DNA from: Crocinitomix sp.
GTDB taxonomy: Bacteria > Bacteroidota > Bacteroidia > Flavobacteriales_D > Crocinitomicaceae
DNA: 64,000 nt
Assembly (NCBI GenBank): GCA_013138735.1
Contig: WTCE01000041.1
Coordinates: forward strand, 1-64,000
Direction: 5' to 3'
Positions 54,531-63,683 of the stretch are shown here, one piece after another. Position numbers and translations under genes: made by a program. Each line of letters opens with the position of its first letter. Positions within the stretch are counted from its first letter, which is position 1. The notes below the pieces were generated by a model, which saw nothing but the letters and a program-made list of their open reading frames with translations, searched no databases and had not been told where the DNA came from.

Positions 54531-55553
54531 ATGTCTACAGATAGAGATTTAATTAAAGAGAAATTCCAAAACGGTGATAAACCGAATGCAGCCGATTTTG
54601 CACGAATAATCGATTCTACCATCAATTTTACAGATGATAATGTGTCCGTTGTTGGAGGGAAAGTTGGTATAAAAACTACAGATCCAAAGGCAACCTTGCA
54701 TGTTTATGATGATAATCCTGATGGTGTTACTCCAGGAATTGGTGGGGCAGCATTAATGATCGGTAATCAGGCTGGTAAAAATATTTCTATAGACGCCAAT
54801 GAAATTACTGCGAAAAACGTGGCGGCGCCAAGTATTCTGCATTTAAACCCTGATGGTGGCCATGTCACAATTCATTCAAATCCTATAAGCGATTCTACAA
54901 TTATTTTCAATGATACCGGTAAGGTTGGTATAGGAACATTATCACCTCAAGGCCCATTTCATGTTAATACGGCTAATAATCCTGTCATAGTTGATGATTC
55001 AGGTAATTTAGGAATCGGCACGACAACACCGAGTGACTCGTTGCATATAAAAGAGACGGATCCGATATTAAAGATTGAACGCAGAAATGGTAGCGGAGTT
55101 AATGCACGCATGACAATTTCTGCCAATACAATTAATAGTGATCAATTTCCGGATAGTTGGGGGTTGGTTTTACAAGAGAATGAAGATCCGCTTTTTGTTT
55201 TTGGGGATCTTTTTTACAGTAAATCATTTTCAGCAATTTCCGATAAAAAAATGAAAAAAAATATCACCAAGTTAAAGCTTGGCTTGGCGGATATTTTAAA
55301 GTTGAATCCAGTTACATTTAATTGGAAGAAGGATGATGCCGGAACCGAAAAAACAATCGGACTTATAGCACAGGAAGTAAATGAAATTATACCTCAGGCA
55401 ATCAATCAAGGGACAAGTGAAGGAGCTCCTATGGGAATTTCCTATAACGAGTTGACACCAGTATTAGTTAAGGCTGTGCAAGAGCAACAAAGCCATATTG
55501 AAAAGCTAGAAGCAAGATTAGCGAAATTGGAAAAAATGATGCAAAAAAAATAA
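54531..55553 (+). CDS. Short tail fibre with S74 intramolecular chaperone domain
   Basis: A 340-residue fibre. After a start (IKEKFQNGDKPNAADFARIID) recurrent in Bacteroidota fibre proteins come three GIGT-type repeats (GIKTTDPKATLHVYD, GIGTLSPQGPFHVNT, GIGTTTPSDSLHIKE) that probably form a triple beta-helix. The C-terminus is a Peptidase_S74 chaperone: Ser237-Asp238 (SDKKMKKNITKLKLGLADI), then TIGLIAQEVNEIIPQA, YNELTPVLVKAVQEQ and a coiled coil. S74 domains release themselves by autocleavage at the Ser. A receptor-binding role is inferred. Gap to the next gene is 6 bp. Confidence 0.85.
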   Translation: MSTDRDLIKEKFQNGDKPNAADFARIIDSTINFTDDNVSVVGGKVGIKTTDPKATLHVYDDNPDGVTPGIGGAALMIGNQAGKNISIDANEITAKNVAAPSILHLNPDGGHVTIHSNPISDSTIIFNDTGKVGIGTLSPQGPFHVNTANNPVIVDDSGNLGIGTTTPSDSLHIKETDPILKIERRNGSGVNARMTISANTINSDQFPDSWGLVLQENEDPLFVFGDLFYSKSFSAISDKKMKKNITKLKLGLADILKLNPVTFNWKKDDAGTEKTIGLIAQEVNEIIPQAINQGTSEGAPMGISYNELTPVLVKAVQEQQSHIEKLEARLAKLEKMMQKK

Positions 55554-55559
55554 GACAAC

Positions 55560-58500
55560 GTGAGTAGCCAAGACCACATAACGATAAGTGCAAAACCTTC
55601 TGAAAAAGAAAGCAAAAATTTCGATTTATTGCGTGAAGAGGGAATTAACTACCTGCAAAAAGTTGCAGGCAAAATTTGGACGGATTATAACTTGCATGAT
55701 CCTGGTGTTACAATATTAGAGCAATTGTGTTATGCAATTAATGATATTGGATACCGTGCCAATTTAGATATAAAAGATCTGCTTGCCATTAATGAGGATG
55801 ATGACACAAGCGCGGATTTAAATAATTTTTATACTGCCCGTGAAATTTTAACCAATGCACCCTTCACAAAAAATGATTATCGAAAATTATTAATTGATTG
55901 TGATGGAATTAAAAATGCTTGGTTTGATATTACTAAAAAATCTGAGGTTGATTTTTATGTCGATCCAAACGCCAAAGAAATAACATACATTGAAAATGCT
56001 TTTACTGGCAAAATTGATCTAAATGGATTGTATGACGTTCTCTTAGAATTTGATTATTCTGATGAATTTGGTGATTTAAATGACAATACACTTGTACATG
56101 AAATTGAAATAGAAACAGGTGATTTAAAAGGACTGATTCTTGAAATTACTATTGAGTTTCCGTATTGGGATGTTGAATGGGAAACAGGTAAAAGCTGGGA
56201 TGATTTAATTGATGTAAAAGAAAGCATTAAAAAGATATACATTGAATTGAATAATTCAGTAAAAGGATTTACAATTGAGATTGAAGTCAGTCCAGCAAAT
56301 GTTATTTCAGTTCAAGTAGCAGATAGTAGCGGGATTTCATTTGTGGATAAGCCCTTATTAGCGGCAGCATTAAAAACAACAATAGATGATCTTTTAGACG
56401 TAGCAGGTGCAGGAGATGATAATTTATTGGTGCAACAACAAAACAAAGTAGCAGAAACATTACTGCTGTTGGACAAAGCAAAAGCCGTGCTGCACGAAAA
56501 CCGCAATTTATGCGAAGATTTTGTGCGCTTTAGTGCCCTTAAAATTGAAGAAATTGCCATTTGTGCTGACATTGAATTAATGGCAGATGCAAATACAGAA
56601 GAAGTATTGGCAGAAATTTATTTCCTCGTAGGACAATTTTTAGCGCCCGATATCCATTTCTATTCCTTCGCAGAAATGTTGGAAAAGGACAATACAACAG
56701 AAGAAATATTTGAAGGTCCACGTCTCGATCATGGTTTTATTGATACCACCGAATTAGAGGCAAGCAGCCGAATGAAAAATATCCATGTTTCTGATCTCAT
56801 TAGCATCATTATGGATATTGAAGGCGTTGTTGCCGTTAAAGAAATTCAAATTGGTAGTATTCCTTTGGGTGATTCCTCAGTTGTTGCTCAAAGTGTGCTT
56901 TGGTGTTTGGAACTTGCTTGGGAAAAGAATTTTGTTCCGCGTATAAGTCCAGAACAATCTAAAATTATCTTCATAAAAAAAGGAATTCCTTTCATTGCTG
57001 ATGAAGAAATTGTTGAAGACCTATTAGAAGCTAAAAAGGCTGAGGTAAGTGCTGTAAATGCTGTTGTTACTCAACCAGATTTGCCAGTACCAAATGGCTT
57101 ATTTTATAATTTGGCTGATTATGAAACCATACAAACGGGTTTTCCAGAAAATTATGGGATCGGTAATGTTGGCTTAGCAGATTCTGCTTCTGATGAACGC
57201 AAATCTCAAGCCAATCAACTTAAAGCATATTTATTGTTTTTTGATCAGTTTTTGGCAAATTATTGCTCACAATTGGCAAACGTCAAAGAACTATTTTCAA
57301 TGAATAGTGACATTGATAAAACCTATTTCCATCAATCGTTATTTGATATTCCAAACGGAGCAAACCTGTTTAAAGATTTTATTGATCAAGCTGGATTGAA
57401 AAGTGACCCAACAAAAGATAGTACAGATGATGTTAAATTAGCCTGGGAAGCATTTAAGGCAAAAGATCAATTGATTACAGAGCAATTCCTTTGTGATGAC
57501 GCAATTGAAAAATCAAGGGCAGATACTTTAGGATGTATCATTGAAGGAAAAGAAGCCTTTTTGAAACGCCGTAACATGTTTTTAGACCATTTGCTAGCAA
57601 GGTTTAGTGAGCAGTTTACTGATTATGCCATGCTCGCATACAAAATGGACGGAGCTAAAGCAGATCAAGAACTGATTGATGATAAGTTGGCGTTTTTACA
57701 ATGTTATCCAGAACTGAGTTATAGAAGAGGGCAGGCCTTTAACTATCTCAAACCAGCTTGGGATAATGATAATGTTGCGGGACTTCAAAAAAAAGTAGCA
57801 AGCTTATTAGGAATCGATAACTATAATCAACGCGACTTAAGTTGTCCTCCACCTTTGACCAATTTTATAAAATTCAAAGACTCAGATGGAAAATGGCGCT
57901 TTAGATTTGTAAATAAGGGCAATGACATTTTATTAAAAAGTGAAGCCTACAATAGTACTTCGGGCCGAACAACTGGTATTAAATCCGTTTTAAATAATGG
58001 GATTACGTATGCCAATTATGATTTGTTAACTGCGGTAGATGGGAAATTCTATTACAACCTTGTAGCGCAAAATGGCGAAATAATTGGAACAAGTAATTTG
58101 TATGAAACCATTGCGGAACGGGATGACGCCTTGGAACAATTAGTCACCATCTTGAGAGGAGAATGTAGTGGAGAAGGATTTTATTTATTGGAGCATATTT
58201 TGCTTCGACCAAGAGTGGCACCTGAAGACGACTTTTTACCCGTAAGCTTTCAAGAGGATTGTTATTGCGAAGGAAATGAAGATGCATACTCATTTAGAGC
58301 GACTTGCATTTTACCCTACTGGATCGGTAGGTTTACGAATATGGATTTCAGAAGATTTGTGGAACGTACAATTCGGGAAGAAACTCCAGCGCATATTTTT
58401 ATGAAAATTTGTTGGATCGATCAAGAGCATATGTCGGATTTTCAAGTTGCACATAAGGCGTGGCTTGAAGCTTTGGAACCTTGCCCTCCAATTCAAACAG

Positions 58501-58658
58501 AATTAACTGAAAAGCAAAATAATTTAATTGCAGTTCTGAATACACTCAGAAATGTTTACCCCGTATCGCATTTATACGATTGTCAAGAATCACAAGACAG
58601 TCCAGTCATGTTAGGACAATCAATTTTAGGAACTTTTATACCGAACGAAAATGAGTAA
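55560..58658 (+). CDS. eCIS second large baseplate protein (Pvc12-like)
   Basis: A 1032-residue wedge protein with a GTG start at 55560. The N-terminus (FDLLREEGINYLQKVAGKIWTDYNLHDPGVTILEQLCYAINDIGYR) is the conserved start of Pvc12-type baseplate proteins. The mid-part (AYLLFFDQFLANYCSQLANVKELFS) and the C-terminal LLEHILLRPR followed by IREETPAHIFMKICWID are also recurring in eCIS loci. It overlaps the next gene by 8 bp. It would bridge wedge and outer baseplate. Confidence 0.9.
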   Translation: MSSQDHITISAKPSEKESKNFDLLREEGINYLQKVAGKIWTDYNLHDPGVTILEQLCYAINDIGYRANLDIKDLLAINEDDDTSADLNNFYTAREILTNAPFTKNDYRKLLIDCDGIKNAWFDITKKSEVDFYVDPNAKEITYIENAFTGKIDLNGLYDVLLEFDYSDEFGDLNDNTLVHEIEIETGDLKGLILEITIEFPYWDVEWETGKSWDDLIDVKESIKKIYIELNNSVKGFTIEIEVSPANVISVQVADSSGISFVDKPLLAAALKTTIDDLLDVAGAGDDNLLVQQQNKVAETLLLLDKAKAVLHENRNLCEDFVRFSALKIEEIAICADIELMADANTEEVLAEIYFLVGQFLAPDIHFYSFAEMLEKDNTTEEIFEGPRLDHGFIDTTELEASSRMKNIHVSDLISIIMDIEGVVAVKEIQIGSIPLGDSSVVAQSVLWCLELAWEKNFVPRISPEQSKIIFIKKGIPFIADEEIVEDLLEAKKAEVSAVNAVVTQPDLPVPNGLFYNLADYETIQTGFPENYGIGNVGLADSASDERKSQANQLKAYLLFFDQFLANYCSQLANVKELFSMNSDIDKTYFHQSLFDIPNGANLFKDFIDQAGLKSDPTKDSTDDVKLAWEAFKAKDQLITEQFLCDDAIEKSRADTLGCIIEGKEAFLKRRNMFLDHLLARFSEQFTDYAMLAYKMDGAKADQELIDDKLAFLQCYPELSYRRGQAFNYLKPAWDNDNVAGLQKKVASLLGIDNYNQRDLSCPPPLTNFIKFKDSDGKWRFRFVNKGNDILLKSEAYNSTSGRTTGIKSVLNNGITYANYDLLTAVDGKFYYNLVAQNGEIIGTSNLYETIAERDDALEQLVTILRGECSGEGFYLLEHILLRPRVAPEDDFLPVSFQEDCYCEGNEDAYSFRATCILPYWIGRFTNMDFRRFVERTIREETPAHIFMKICWIDQEHMSDFQVAHKAWLEALEPCPPIQTELTEKQNNLIAVLNTLRNVYPVSHLYDCQESQDSPVMLGQSILGTFIPNENE

Positions 58659-61600
58659 TACAGTAACAACATTAGCAGATGAATTGAATAATTCATATCC
58701 GGTTTTCGAAGCCAATCAATTGCTTACAAGCACACACTTAAATCAGTTGCGCACTTATTTGGACGTACAAGACCGCTTGAGTCGAGTAAAGTTGGTTGGA
58801 ATGGGAATCGTATGCGGATTGGAAGTCTCATACGATAGTAACGTCATTTCAATAAGTGGCGGTACAGGAGTGACCTCACAAGGTTTTCTTGTTGAAATTC
58901 CTGAAAGTAATTTCCCTAAGTGTACCTTGGCTAGTTATTTCGATCCAGAAAATTATGCGCCATTTATTACGGAAGCACCTACATTAACAGGGCAAATACC
59001 TATGTATGAATTGCTCCCTTCGGGTGCAACGGAGCCAGCAACACTCGAAGTAATTAATTTTAATGACTCTGATTTTGCAGGGTTTTTAGAAGACAAAGTA
59101 GTGGTACTGTTTGTTGAATTTGAAGATATAGATCTAGAATCTTGCTTGGGTCAAAATTGTGACGATAGAGGGATTTCTCGCAAGTTCACTATCCGTAGAC
59201 TTTTGTTGAATTGTGATGATGTAGACGCGATAATTAAAAGCGGGTATAATATCATATCTCCTCAAACATTGGATGGTAACTTTAATCAAAGATTTAATCA
59301 GAATTATGCGGCAATGCCATCCGCTTCATTGATTCCTCACAACACATTACCGGCGAATTTTAATACAGCCTATCAAAGTTTAAATACAGCTGAAACGCTT
59401 CAAGACAGATTTGAAGTAATCTTTCCCAATCTTGCGCTCAATCCATTACGTGGGTTAGATACATTAATCACTGAAGCCTATCAAAGATTTTCGCCTTTAT
59501 TACAAAACTTAATTAGCATCACACAAATAAACGATCTTCAAACCGATTTTGATGCTTTTTTGGCCGAATGTAAAACAAATAACACCGTTCAATATTATTA
59601 TGATTTTGCTAAAGACATTATAAAAGCATACAATGAATTTTTTGATGGAGCATTTGATTTAACCGCCGAGTGCTGTCCAGATCAAGATGCTTTTAAACGA
59701 CACCTAGTGTTGGGTAAAGTTAAAGCAGGCTTTGGTTGTCCAGAAACAGAAGATGAATGCAGACCAAAGCTTTATCGTACACATTTCATTCAGTCACCAA
59801 TTTATAATCAACAAAAAGATAAATTGGCCGAAGTGCGTAATAATTTTAAACGCCTAGTTGAAATGATTTCAGGATTTCAAACTTCACATCCGGCCATTGG
59901 GCCTTTAAAAGTAACACCGAGTGATGAAAAACAGCACCTGTTGGAGTATCGAAGTATCCCGTTCTACTATTCAGTAGCGCCTTTATTTAAATATTGGAAT
60001 TATAACCTGTCAAAAAAATGCCGTTCTGAATGGAATTTAGGCTATAATGCTGATGCATTTGATGTGCCCAATGATTCAAGCCAATATCCGCTTGCTTTCT
60101 GCAAGGATAAACATAATTTTTATCGGATTGAAGGGCTTTTAAATAAGCCGCATAACGAAATTAGAGAGCAACTAGAAATACTCAAAAGAAAGTATCAACT
60201 TGAATTTGATGTGATGGCATTGAAATTACAAAAAGGTGTTGCTCCTGTTTCACATAAAGCCAATTGTGGAATTATCGATATTAAAGAGGATTATCTGCAA
60301 TTAAGAAATGAAATAATTGCGGAAACAAAAAAATATTCGTGGTTACTCTCCAAGTTTTTTTACTTCATTTCTAATGCGAGTGACATAATGGCTAGCATTT
60401 TTAAAGAAGGTGTAGTTGTAACCAATCAAAAAACGCACAAAGAGACACCTTTTGTTGGTGCAGCTTCAGATACAGGATTGGAAACGGGCGGCGCTCCTGA
60501 TTTATCAATTTTTGCAGACGTATTGCAATCGATTAATGAGGTAGAAGAGTTAGTTAATGCAATGCCTATTTGTATTGAAGATTTTAACTATGATGAATTC
60601 AAAAATGCATTTAAAGAATTGCAAGAACTATCCTTTGTTATAGCTGTTTCCTTCGAAAATGTAATACGCAAGTTTTATACAGGTAATTCCATTGCCTTGA
60701 TTTTAATGGCACCATTGATTCAAAATTTCATTGAGCGTTTTTTCTTAGTAAACTTTGGGTTCATAGGAAGTATTTATGATTTAAATGATATCCTTCGAAG
60801 TCATTGGGATGTGAAAATGAAATCAATCTATTTTTCCTATAAAAAACGTTTAGACGCAATTGACAATGCTAAACTATTTTCAAATTTCGCGAAGAATAAT
60901 CCAGGTTTAGAACATATGGCTGGCGTGCCTATAGGAGGAACGTTTATTATGGCGTACGAATCTGAAACTTCGCCTAATGTTGTGATGGACTATGCTTTAC
61001 ACGGAAAACCTTGTTGCATTGATTATTTTCCAATGTGCAATGAAAATGCGCCTAAATATCCACCAGTGGCTAAAAACGTTTATTTCTTTTTAAATGATAA
61101 AATTGATCAAGGCGTCCCGGTTTATATTGATGTATTGGAATTCGCTATTGACTTAAATGAACCAACAGAAACATTAGACCTTGCTGAGTTCCCAGTTTTT
61201 ACAACAGAGCAACAAAGCACAATGAAAGGAATTCCAGTGCGGATTCATAGTGAAGTGTTAGGAAGGGCAGTTGTTGAATATACCAGCACAAATAATTTTG
61301 ACCTTGGAATTGATAAGTTTGAATTTACTGTAGTGAATGATAGAGGTGAAACTGACACAGCATGCGTTTTTGTTACAAAAGCAATTATAGGTGGAAACAT
61401 CTTCTTGACAGTTGCTAAAAAGTTTGATGATTTCTTTAATACAGCAAATGACGCAGACGGAGAACAAGTAGAATTAGATGATGGTGGTCTAACTGGACCT
61501 GGAGGAGCTTATGATTATTCTAAGGAATTAAGGGGGCATCACCTAAACGGAGAATCAGAACTGGCCAAAGTTTATGCAGGAGGAATCGCGGCAGATAATA

Positions 61601-62094
61601 ACAAAGCTTTAATTTATATTGGTAAAACGGAGAAGGAACTTCAAACTGTAATCGATTTAGGTGAATTGGCCAGTGATGCCACTGCTGAAGATAAAAAAGT
61701 GTATGAACTAGCAGTGATTAACTCGGTTGGAATCTTAATGGAAGATACCAAAAATGAAATTCAGGAATTGGAAGTGTTAATTGGTGTAACGCCAACAAAT
61801 CCGAAAGAGGCATTACAGCACGGATTAAGAAATGCGCAAAAGATTAACGAAAAAGAAGCATTAATCTCGTTGTACGGAGAACAAACTGAAAGATTGAGAA
61901 AGATTGTTGAAAGCCAAGATTTAGCGACAGATGTAGATAGTGAAATGTATAAGTTTATAGATCTAAATGTACGGGCGCAAGGAGCAGTAATTCATAAACA
62001 TACCACACGAATTAATGATGGATTTGTTGCCTATGCAGGTAAGGATGGAATTAATGCAACAAGAAAAGATTTATTTGGTTCATTTAACGGTTAA
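58651..62094 (+). CDS. Large eCIS-associated protein with Ig-like segment, unrecognised
   Basis: A 1147-residue soluble protein. The first 200 residues (SYPVFEANQLLTSTHLNQLR, then VKLVGMGIVCGLEVSYDSN, GVTSQGFLVEIP) look like a docking region. Residues about 480-760 are helical with coiled-coil character. Near 810-910 is a segment like bacterial Ig/cadherin-like domains (VYFFLNDKIDQGVPVYIDVLE ... DLGIDKFEFTVVNDRGETDTACVFVT), and the last 200 residues are charged and helical. Position after the baseplate and before the tape measure suggests an outer baseplate or fibre protein. No family name was available; overlaps the preceding gene by 8 bp. Confidence 0.7.
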   Translation: MSNTVTTLADELNNSYPVFEANQLLTSTHLNQLRTYLDVQDRLSRVKLVGMGIVCGLEVSYDSNVISISGGTGVTSQGFLVEIPESNFPKCTLASYFDPENYAPFITEAPTLTGQIPMYELLPSGATEPATLEVINFNDSDFAGFLEDKVVVLFVEFEDIDLESCLGQNCDDRGISRKFTIRRLLLNCDDVDAIIKSGYNIISPQTLDGNFNQRFNQNYAAMPSASLIPHNTLPANFNTAYQSLNTAETLQDRFEVIFPNLALNPLRGLDTLITEAYQRFSPLLQNLISITQINDLQTDFDAFLAECKTNNTVQYYYDFAKDIIKAYNEFFDGAFDLTAECCPDQDAFKRHLVLGKVKAGFGCPETEDECRPKLYRTHFIQSPIYNQQKDKLAEVRNNFKRLVEMISGFQTSHPAIGPLKVTPSDEKQHLLEYRSIPFYYSVAPLFKYWNYNLSKKCRSEWNLGYNADAFDVPNDSSQYPLAFCKDKHNFYRIEGLLNKPHNEIREQLEILKRKYQLEFDVMALKLQKGVAPVSHKANCGIIDIKEDYLQLRNEIIAETKKYSWLLSKFFYFISNASDIMASIFKEGVVVTNQKTHKETPFVGAASDTGLETGGAPDLSIFADVLQSINEVEELVNAMPICIEDFNYDEFKNAFKELQELSFVIAVSFENVIRKFYTGNSIALILMAPLIQNFIERFFLVNFGFIGSIYDLNDILRSHWDVKMKSIYFSYKKRLDAIDNAKLFSNFAKNNPGLEHMAGVPIGGTFIMAYESETSPNVVMDYALHGKPCCIDYFPMCNENAPKYPPVAKNVYFFLNDKIDQGVPVYIDVLEFAIDLNEPTETLDLAEFPVFTTEQQSTMKGIPVRIHSEVLGRAVVEYTSTNNFDLGIDKFEFTVVNDRGETDTACVFVTKAIIGGNIFLTVAKKFDDFFNTANDADGEQVELDDGGLTGPGGAYDYSKELRGHHLNGESELAKVYAGGIAADNNKALIYIGKTEKELQTVIDLGELASDATAEDKKVYELAVINSVGILMEDTKNEIQELEVLIGVTPTNPKEALQHGLRNAQKINEKEALISLYGEQTERLRKIVESQDLATDVDSEMYKFIDLNVRAQGAVIHKHTTRINDGFVAYAGKDGINATRKDLFGSFNG

Positions 62095-62096
62095 TC

Positions 62097-63683
62097 TTGA
62101 GCGCCAGCGGTCACATAGTTAAAAAGTTAGCACTTAATTTGGAGATCGATAAAGGGCTTTCCGTTGAAAATGTTAGAAATAGCATGTTGGATTCGTTAAA
62201 TGGCCAACTTAAAACGGAATTGAATCATGTAATGGATGAATTATGTGGAGATGGTCAAATGGTGCGGATTGATTGTTTAGAATTGGATTTAGGAAATGTA
62301 ACGCCGCAAAATTTGAATCATGGTTTAATTGAAGAACTGAGGTCTGAATTAAGAAAGGCCGTAGTGAATCAATATGGGGATGATATTCGCAAAGCCCAAG
62401 CCAATGATCAGCCAGGCACCGAGGGTGGAGTTGAATTAATTACAGAAGTCAGGATTGAAAACGACGTTCCAGTAGATCGAACTTTAAACAGTTTTGTGTT
62501 CTTTTTGGAAACAGGAACATTTCCGTGGTGGGCCACATTACATAGCCTAAAAGAGATTGAGACATATGTTACCGAAGATTTATTCATTCAAAAATCTGAA
62601 AATCAAACGGCTCATGCACATGCCCTTAAAAAAGTATTACACGTCATAACCGCTAATACACGGGCAAGAAAAAGGTTTTTCCAGCAATTGCCAACAGCTA
62701 TTATAATCCAATTTTCAGAACAGTGGTTCGGATCAAAATCAAAACAATATAGTGCTGTAATGCAATGGCTCCTAATAATTTTTAGACCCATTATACAGCA
62801 GAAGGAAACAACGCTCACGAGCTATTTGCACCTAGCGTTCATCAACCAACTCTTGTCAATTCAAAGTGAAACGAGGCAAAAAGCAGTACATGAAATTATC
62901 GCGGGCTTTGTTAAAGAATATCTAGTGATAACTAAAACTTCTTTTTCAAGCAAACAAATCAGTACCCTTAAAGCGCTGGTATTAAATCAAGAAAAAATAA
63001 AGCAGTTGAAAAAGGCGGTCAATAAGCCAAACCAAAAAGAACTAATCGCTTTGGTCATTGCTGAAATTCAAACCCATCAAAAAACAAGATCAAAGGCTCC
63101 TATCACCGAGTCTGTTAAAAAGCAAGGGGAAAATAAAGTTGAAAGTGAAAAGGAAAGAATCAAAGAAGAACCTGAACTTTTTGACATAGCGGCCGAGTTT
63201 GGCTACGCAGGGGCTGTTATTCTTTGGCCTATGCTCACAACATTTTTCAAAAGCAGGAATCTAATCGAGGGCAAAGCATTTAAAGATGAAGCTGCACAAG
63301 CTAAAGCACTGCAACTTTTAAATTATTTAGTTTCCGGTTTTGATGAATTGCCCGAATTTGAAATGCCCCTCAATAAAATATTATGCGGCATCCCAATTAA
63401 GGAAGTCATTATCTTTGATACAGAATTAACTGAAGATGATAAGACCGAAATCAATGCGCTATTAGAACATGTTATCACCAATTGGTCGGTCTTAAAAAAT
63501 ACAACGCCACGCGGTTTGCGCGAAGGGTTTATTTTCCGAAAAGGAGAATTAACAGAGTTTGAAGAAAGTTGGCTTTTAACCGTGGAACAAAAGGGAATAG
63601 ACATTATAATGAATAAATTACCATGGGGTTATTCAATGATTAAACTACCATGGATGGATAAAATATTACAAGTGCAATGGTAA
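62097..63683 (+). CDS. Contractile injection system tape-measure protein
   Basis: A 528-residue protein with a TTG start at 62097. It matches the CIS tape-measure (CIS_TMP) family: N-terminal HIVKKLALNLEIDKGLSVENVR ... MVRIDCLELDLGNVT, and a C-terminal region AGAVILWPMLTTFFKSRNLI ... LLEHVITNWSVLKNTTPRGLREGFIFRKGEL ... LPWGYSMIKLPWMDKILQVQW that is nearly diagnostic. The middle helical part is short, so the tube is likely short or this half only sets the ends. It overlaps the ATPase gene by 7 bp. Confidence 0.92.
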   Translation: MSASGHIVKKLALNLEIDKGLSVENVRNSMLDSLNGQLKTELNHVMDELCGDGQMVRIDCLELDLGNVTPQNLNHGLIEELRSELRKAVVNQYGDDIRKAQANDQPGTEGGVELITEVRIENDVPVDRTLNSFVFFLETGTFPWWATLHSLKEIETYVTEDLFIQKSENQTAHAHALKKVLHVITANTRARKRFFQQLPTAIIIQFSEQWFGSKSKQYSAVMQWLLIIFRPIIQQKETTLTSYLHLAFINQLLSIQSETRQKAVHEIIAGFVKEYLVITKTSFSSKQISTLKALVLNQEKIKQLKKAVNKPNQKELIALVIAEIQTHQKTRSKAPITESVKKQGENKVESEKERIKEEPELFDIAAEFGYAGAVILWPMLTTFFKSRNLIEGKAFKDEAAQAKALQLLNYLVSGFDELPEFEMPLNKILCGIPIKEVIIFDTELTEDDKTEINALLEHVITNWSVLKNTTPRGLREGFIFRKGELTEFEESWLLTVEQKGIDIIMNKLPWGYSMIKLPWMDKILQVQW

